From NCBI GenBank assembly GCA_035527515.1, contig DATLAJ010000169.1:1-7831 (forward strand): a stretch of DNA of 7,831 nucleotides. Direction: 5' to 3'. The notes beneath the pieces are model-generated. The model was not told the DNA's origin and searched no databases. It worked only from the letters and a program-made list of their open reading frames with translations. The position numbers and the translations under genes were made by a program. This stretch comes from a bacterium. GTDB taxonomy: Bacteria; B130-G9. Position 1 is the stretch's first letter. Every line of letters starts with the position of its first letter. This document shows positions 5,651 to 7,831 of this stretch, piece after piece.

Positions 5651-7831
5651 TCAGAACGGATCGGAAGAATCGTTATCTGCTATTGTGTTATTTTGCAGGG
5701 CCCAGACGTAAGCGCGCGAACCTGTCGATGCGCTCGTGTAGATTCCGGCCCCTTGATTCGCGGCGTTGCCGCATATTACGTTCCAGACCGCCGACCAGTT
5801 GGTGGTCCTCATGATCGACAAACCGCCACCGATCCAGGCCTTGTTATCGGTGATGCGGTTTTTCTGTATGCTTGCTTTTTCCGGCGACCGTGGAGTAGGC
5901 AGTTGGCACTTGTAGAAGGCAATGCCGCCTCCATGACCCCGAGCTTCATTGAACGAGATCAGGTTGTTCTTGATGTAGATGGTGGCGGCCGCCTGGCAGT
6001 AGAGACCGCCTCCATCACGCTCTGCCTGGTTCGGATAGGCTTCATTACCAATGGTGTTGCCGTCTATTATGGCATAGGACTCAAAACAGGCTATCGCGCC
6101 ACCGTCTCTTGCTGTATTGGAGAGCAGTGTGCTATCGGAAACCGTTGTCGGGCTGTAGCACTTGTAAAGACAGATTCCCCCACCAACGAGGGCTTTATTG
6201 TCTTGGATGATATTATCCGAGATGACTACGATTGACCTGTCACAGAAGATTCCTCCACCGAGGGAAGCGTCCCCCCCCGAAATGATGAAACCTTGCAGCT
6301 CTGCATACGAGCATCCGATGAAGGTTACGGCACGACCGGTTTCGTGGGACTGCAGGCTGGAGGGGTCTATTGTCGTTGGGTACGTGGATGGATCGCACGT
6401 GGCAAAAGTCCCGTTGTAACCACCCAGAATGTTGAGGGCCTTGTTACGAACGACGACCTCCTCGGCATACTCTCCACCTTCGCTCTCGATTTCCCCAGCT
6501 ACGCAAACGGTCCCGACTGAGAGATCCACGCCCTCCTGTATGGTGTTGAACGGATGATCGATGGTGCCGTCCTCGACGCCCGTAGCTCGTGCGTCAACGT
6601 ACACGACCGTTGTCTTGTTCTCAGGAGGAGTGCCGTCACTGTATTCCTCGTAGTTGGATTGGCCATCATCGTCGGGGTCACCGGACGCCGATTCGTCCAA
6701 GTCGCCGAAGTGCTCCATCTCCCAGTCGTCAGGAAGCCCATCGGTATCGGAGTCGTCGCTGATCGAGAGCGATTCGAAAGCCCCCATGTCCACCTCGTCA
6801 AGAAGCAAGCGGGGATTGTAGTCGGCATCGGCATCACCTTCCACTACAACGTCGCTATCGCCCGCGTCTATGCATGGGGAATATGACTGCAGCCGGAAAT
6901 CTCCCGACCCGGGATCGACGAACTGAGGGAACCCGGCAATGTTGTACTTCCCGTCATTCTCCACCGCCCCCTCAAAGCATGAATGGTAGGGGTCGCAGTT
7001 GTAGAGGCTTGTACTGCCGTTGTACCACACGATTGAATTCTGAATCACGAGCAGTGGATAAGATGTGTGATAGATTGCGCCCCCGGAAGCCCGGTAAGAG
7101 ACGTTTCCTGCTATGGTGTTGTTGTGGATGACAGGAGCGGCATCTTCGCTATAGATTCCCCCGCCAAGCTGAGCGGCATTATTGCAGATGAGGTTATCAA
7201 TAATTGTTGGGGAGGCCATTGTTACATAGATACCTCCTCCACAGGTCCATTCATCTCCAGAGGGGTTGTTGTTCCATGTAATGGTATTGGCGATGATGTC
7301 AGATGTGTTCTCGGTAGCTGAGGTAGCGGAGGCAACCAAGATGGCTCCGCCAGATCCTGTGTTGAGCGTTACCGTATTAAGCGTAAAGGACACGGATCCC
7401 AAGAGGTAAGCGGCTCCACCAAACAGTGCAGAGTTCGCACAGAATTCGTTGGCGCGGAGAACCACTGATGCAATGGGATGGACATAGAAAGCTCCTCCAT
7501 ATGCCTCTGAAAAGTTGCCTTCAAAAGTATTGTCCACTACCTGGCATGGACTGGCGCCATTCTGGCCGTACACAAACAGGGCCCCACCACACCCTGGTGC
7601 AAGTCCCGGAACGTTCCAAGCGCAGTTGCTAAAGAATTGGCAAGCTCGTATAGTGGGACAAGCGTACGCTACCAGTATTGCGCCTCCGCCAGGGTAAGAC
7701 ATTGCTGCTCCGCCCGTAATCGTCAATTCCCTTACCTCACACGCGTTCCCACAAAACAGGATGTAGAAGGCGCGCCTGGGGTATACAGTGGATCCTCCCA
7801 AGGAGAGGGTGCAATCGGTTGGTCCATTCTC
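5651..7831 (-). CDS. Large secreted-type protein with two right-handed beta-helix domains (5' end outside window)
   Basis: The frame is open to the right edge, so 726 C-terminal residues are visible and the N-terminus with any signal peptide is missing. Residues about 1-315 are a parallel beta-helix with repeating coils (GGGI, NNTI, N-ladder motifs), closed by SPCIDAGD (318-325) and VDMGAFES. Then comes an acidic thrombospondin type 3-like calcium-binding segment (about 358-405: DSDTDGLPDDWE, DPDDDGQSNYEEY). After VVYVDARATG, the usual start of such helices, a second beta-helix runs from about 420 to the end with many GGGI/GGGL turns. It stops mid-coil (NNTIADNDSSDPF) without the closing motif or a dockerin. 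Such helices are often polysaccharide lyases or adhesins; no catalytic residues can be assigned. It precedes the four-module protein by 24 bases. The identity of the fold is clear, the function is not. Confidence 0.9.
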   Translation of the reverse strand, partial: ENGPTDCTLSLGGSTVYPRRAFYILFCGNACEVRELTITGGAAMSYPGGGAILVAYACPTIRACQFFSNCAWNVPGLAPGCGGALFVYGQNGASPCQVVDNTFEGNFSEAYGGAFYVHPIASVVLRANEFCANSALFGGAAYLLGSVSFTLNTVTLNTGSGGAILVASATSATENTSDIIANTITWNNNPSGDEWTCGGGIYVTMASPTIIDNLICNNAAQLGGGIYSEDAAPVIHNNTIAGNVSYRASGGAIYHTSYPLLVIQNSIVWYNGSTSLYNCDPYHSCFEGAVENDGKYNIAGFPQFVDPGSGDFRLQSYSPCIDAGDSDVVVEGDADADYNPRLLLDEVDMGAFESLSISDDSDTDGLPDDWEMEHFGDLDESASGDPDDDGQSNYEEYSDGTPPENKTTVVYVDARATGVEDGTIDHPFNTIQEGVDLSVGTVCVAGEIESEGGEYAEEVVVRNKALNILGGYNGTFATCDPSTYPTTIDPSSLQSHETGRAVTFIGCSYAELQGFIISGGDASLGGGIFCDRSIVVISDNIIQDNKALVGGGICLYKCYSPTTVSDSTLLSNTARDGGAIACFESYAIIDGNTIGNEAYPNQAERDGGGLYCQAAATIYIKNNLISFNEARGHGGGIAFYKCQLPTPRSPEKASIQKNRITDNKAWIGGGLSIMRTTNWSAVWNVICGNAANQGAGIYTSASTGSRAYVWALQNNTIADNDSSDPF
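5852..5950 (-). repeat. Duplicated beta-helix segment, copy 2 (partner 4186-4285)
   Basis: This is the partner of the repeat in the frameshifted remnant. Here the frame is intact and continuous with the large beta-helix protein (FNEARGHGGGIAFYKCQLP and following). The two copies flank the gene for the 416-residue protein, in direct orientation about 1.6 kb apart. Confidence 0.8.

Noticed and set aside
797-7831. CRISPR array, transfer RNA genes or insertion sequences within the operon region.
   Set aside because: I found no evenly spaced identical repeats, no cloverleaf-like segments and no transposase motifs. The repetitive look comes from beta-helix coils and dockerin repeats.

Overview
The window looks like a piece of an uncultured bacterium, most likely planctomycete-like (Planctomycetota or a related lineage). 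This rests on style, not on a marker gene. Secreted proteins end in dockerin-type repeats with an 'ILDLIFVRN'-like helix. Long right-handed beta-helix proteins carry the closing motif 'SPCIDAGD'. A subtilase carries a P domain. Such proteins are common in Phycisphaerae-type genomes. The assignment is an inference.

Layout. Bases 1-796 are GC-rich and hold no intact gene. They contain an internal fragment of a class I pyridine nucleotide-disulfide oxidoreductase (minus strand, SthA-like) and the C-terminal third of a rubrerythrin (plus strand), abutting head to head near base 465. A perfect 9-bp inverted repeat follows at 732-763. From 797 to the right edge everything reads on the minus strand as a tightly spaced set, probably one operon. 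In order of transcription: a large beta-helix protein with its 5' end beyond the window (7831-5651); a 416-residue secreted protein made of four small repeat modules plus a degenerate dockerin (5626-4376); a frameshifted remnant of a second beta-helix gene (4338-3989); a 248-residue secreted protein with two of the same modules plus an intact dockerin (3943-3197); and a 788-residue secreted S8 peptidase with propeptide, catalytic domain, P domain, beta-helix tail and dockerin (3163-797). Gaps are about 20-55 bases, and each complete gene has a clear purine-rich ribosome binding site and a signal peptide.

How the genes may work together. The modules of the 416- and 248-residue proteins resemble the propeptide of the subtilase. 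The closest match is the end of that propeptide: both the subtilase and the 248-residue protein have WW[KR][FY]...GVYELY, and the latter passes straight from it to a dockerin. The cluster therefore encodes one secreted peptidase and two secreted, non-catalytic proteins built almost entirely of propeptide-like modules. These could be trans-acting inhibitors or folding helpers of the peptidase, or relics of subtilases that lost their catalytic domain. That peptidase/propeptide-array set is the most interesting content. The second theme is domain shuffling: beta-helix pieces have been duplicated, truncated and attached to the peptidase.
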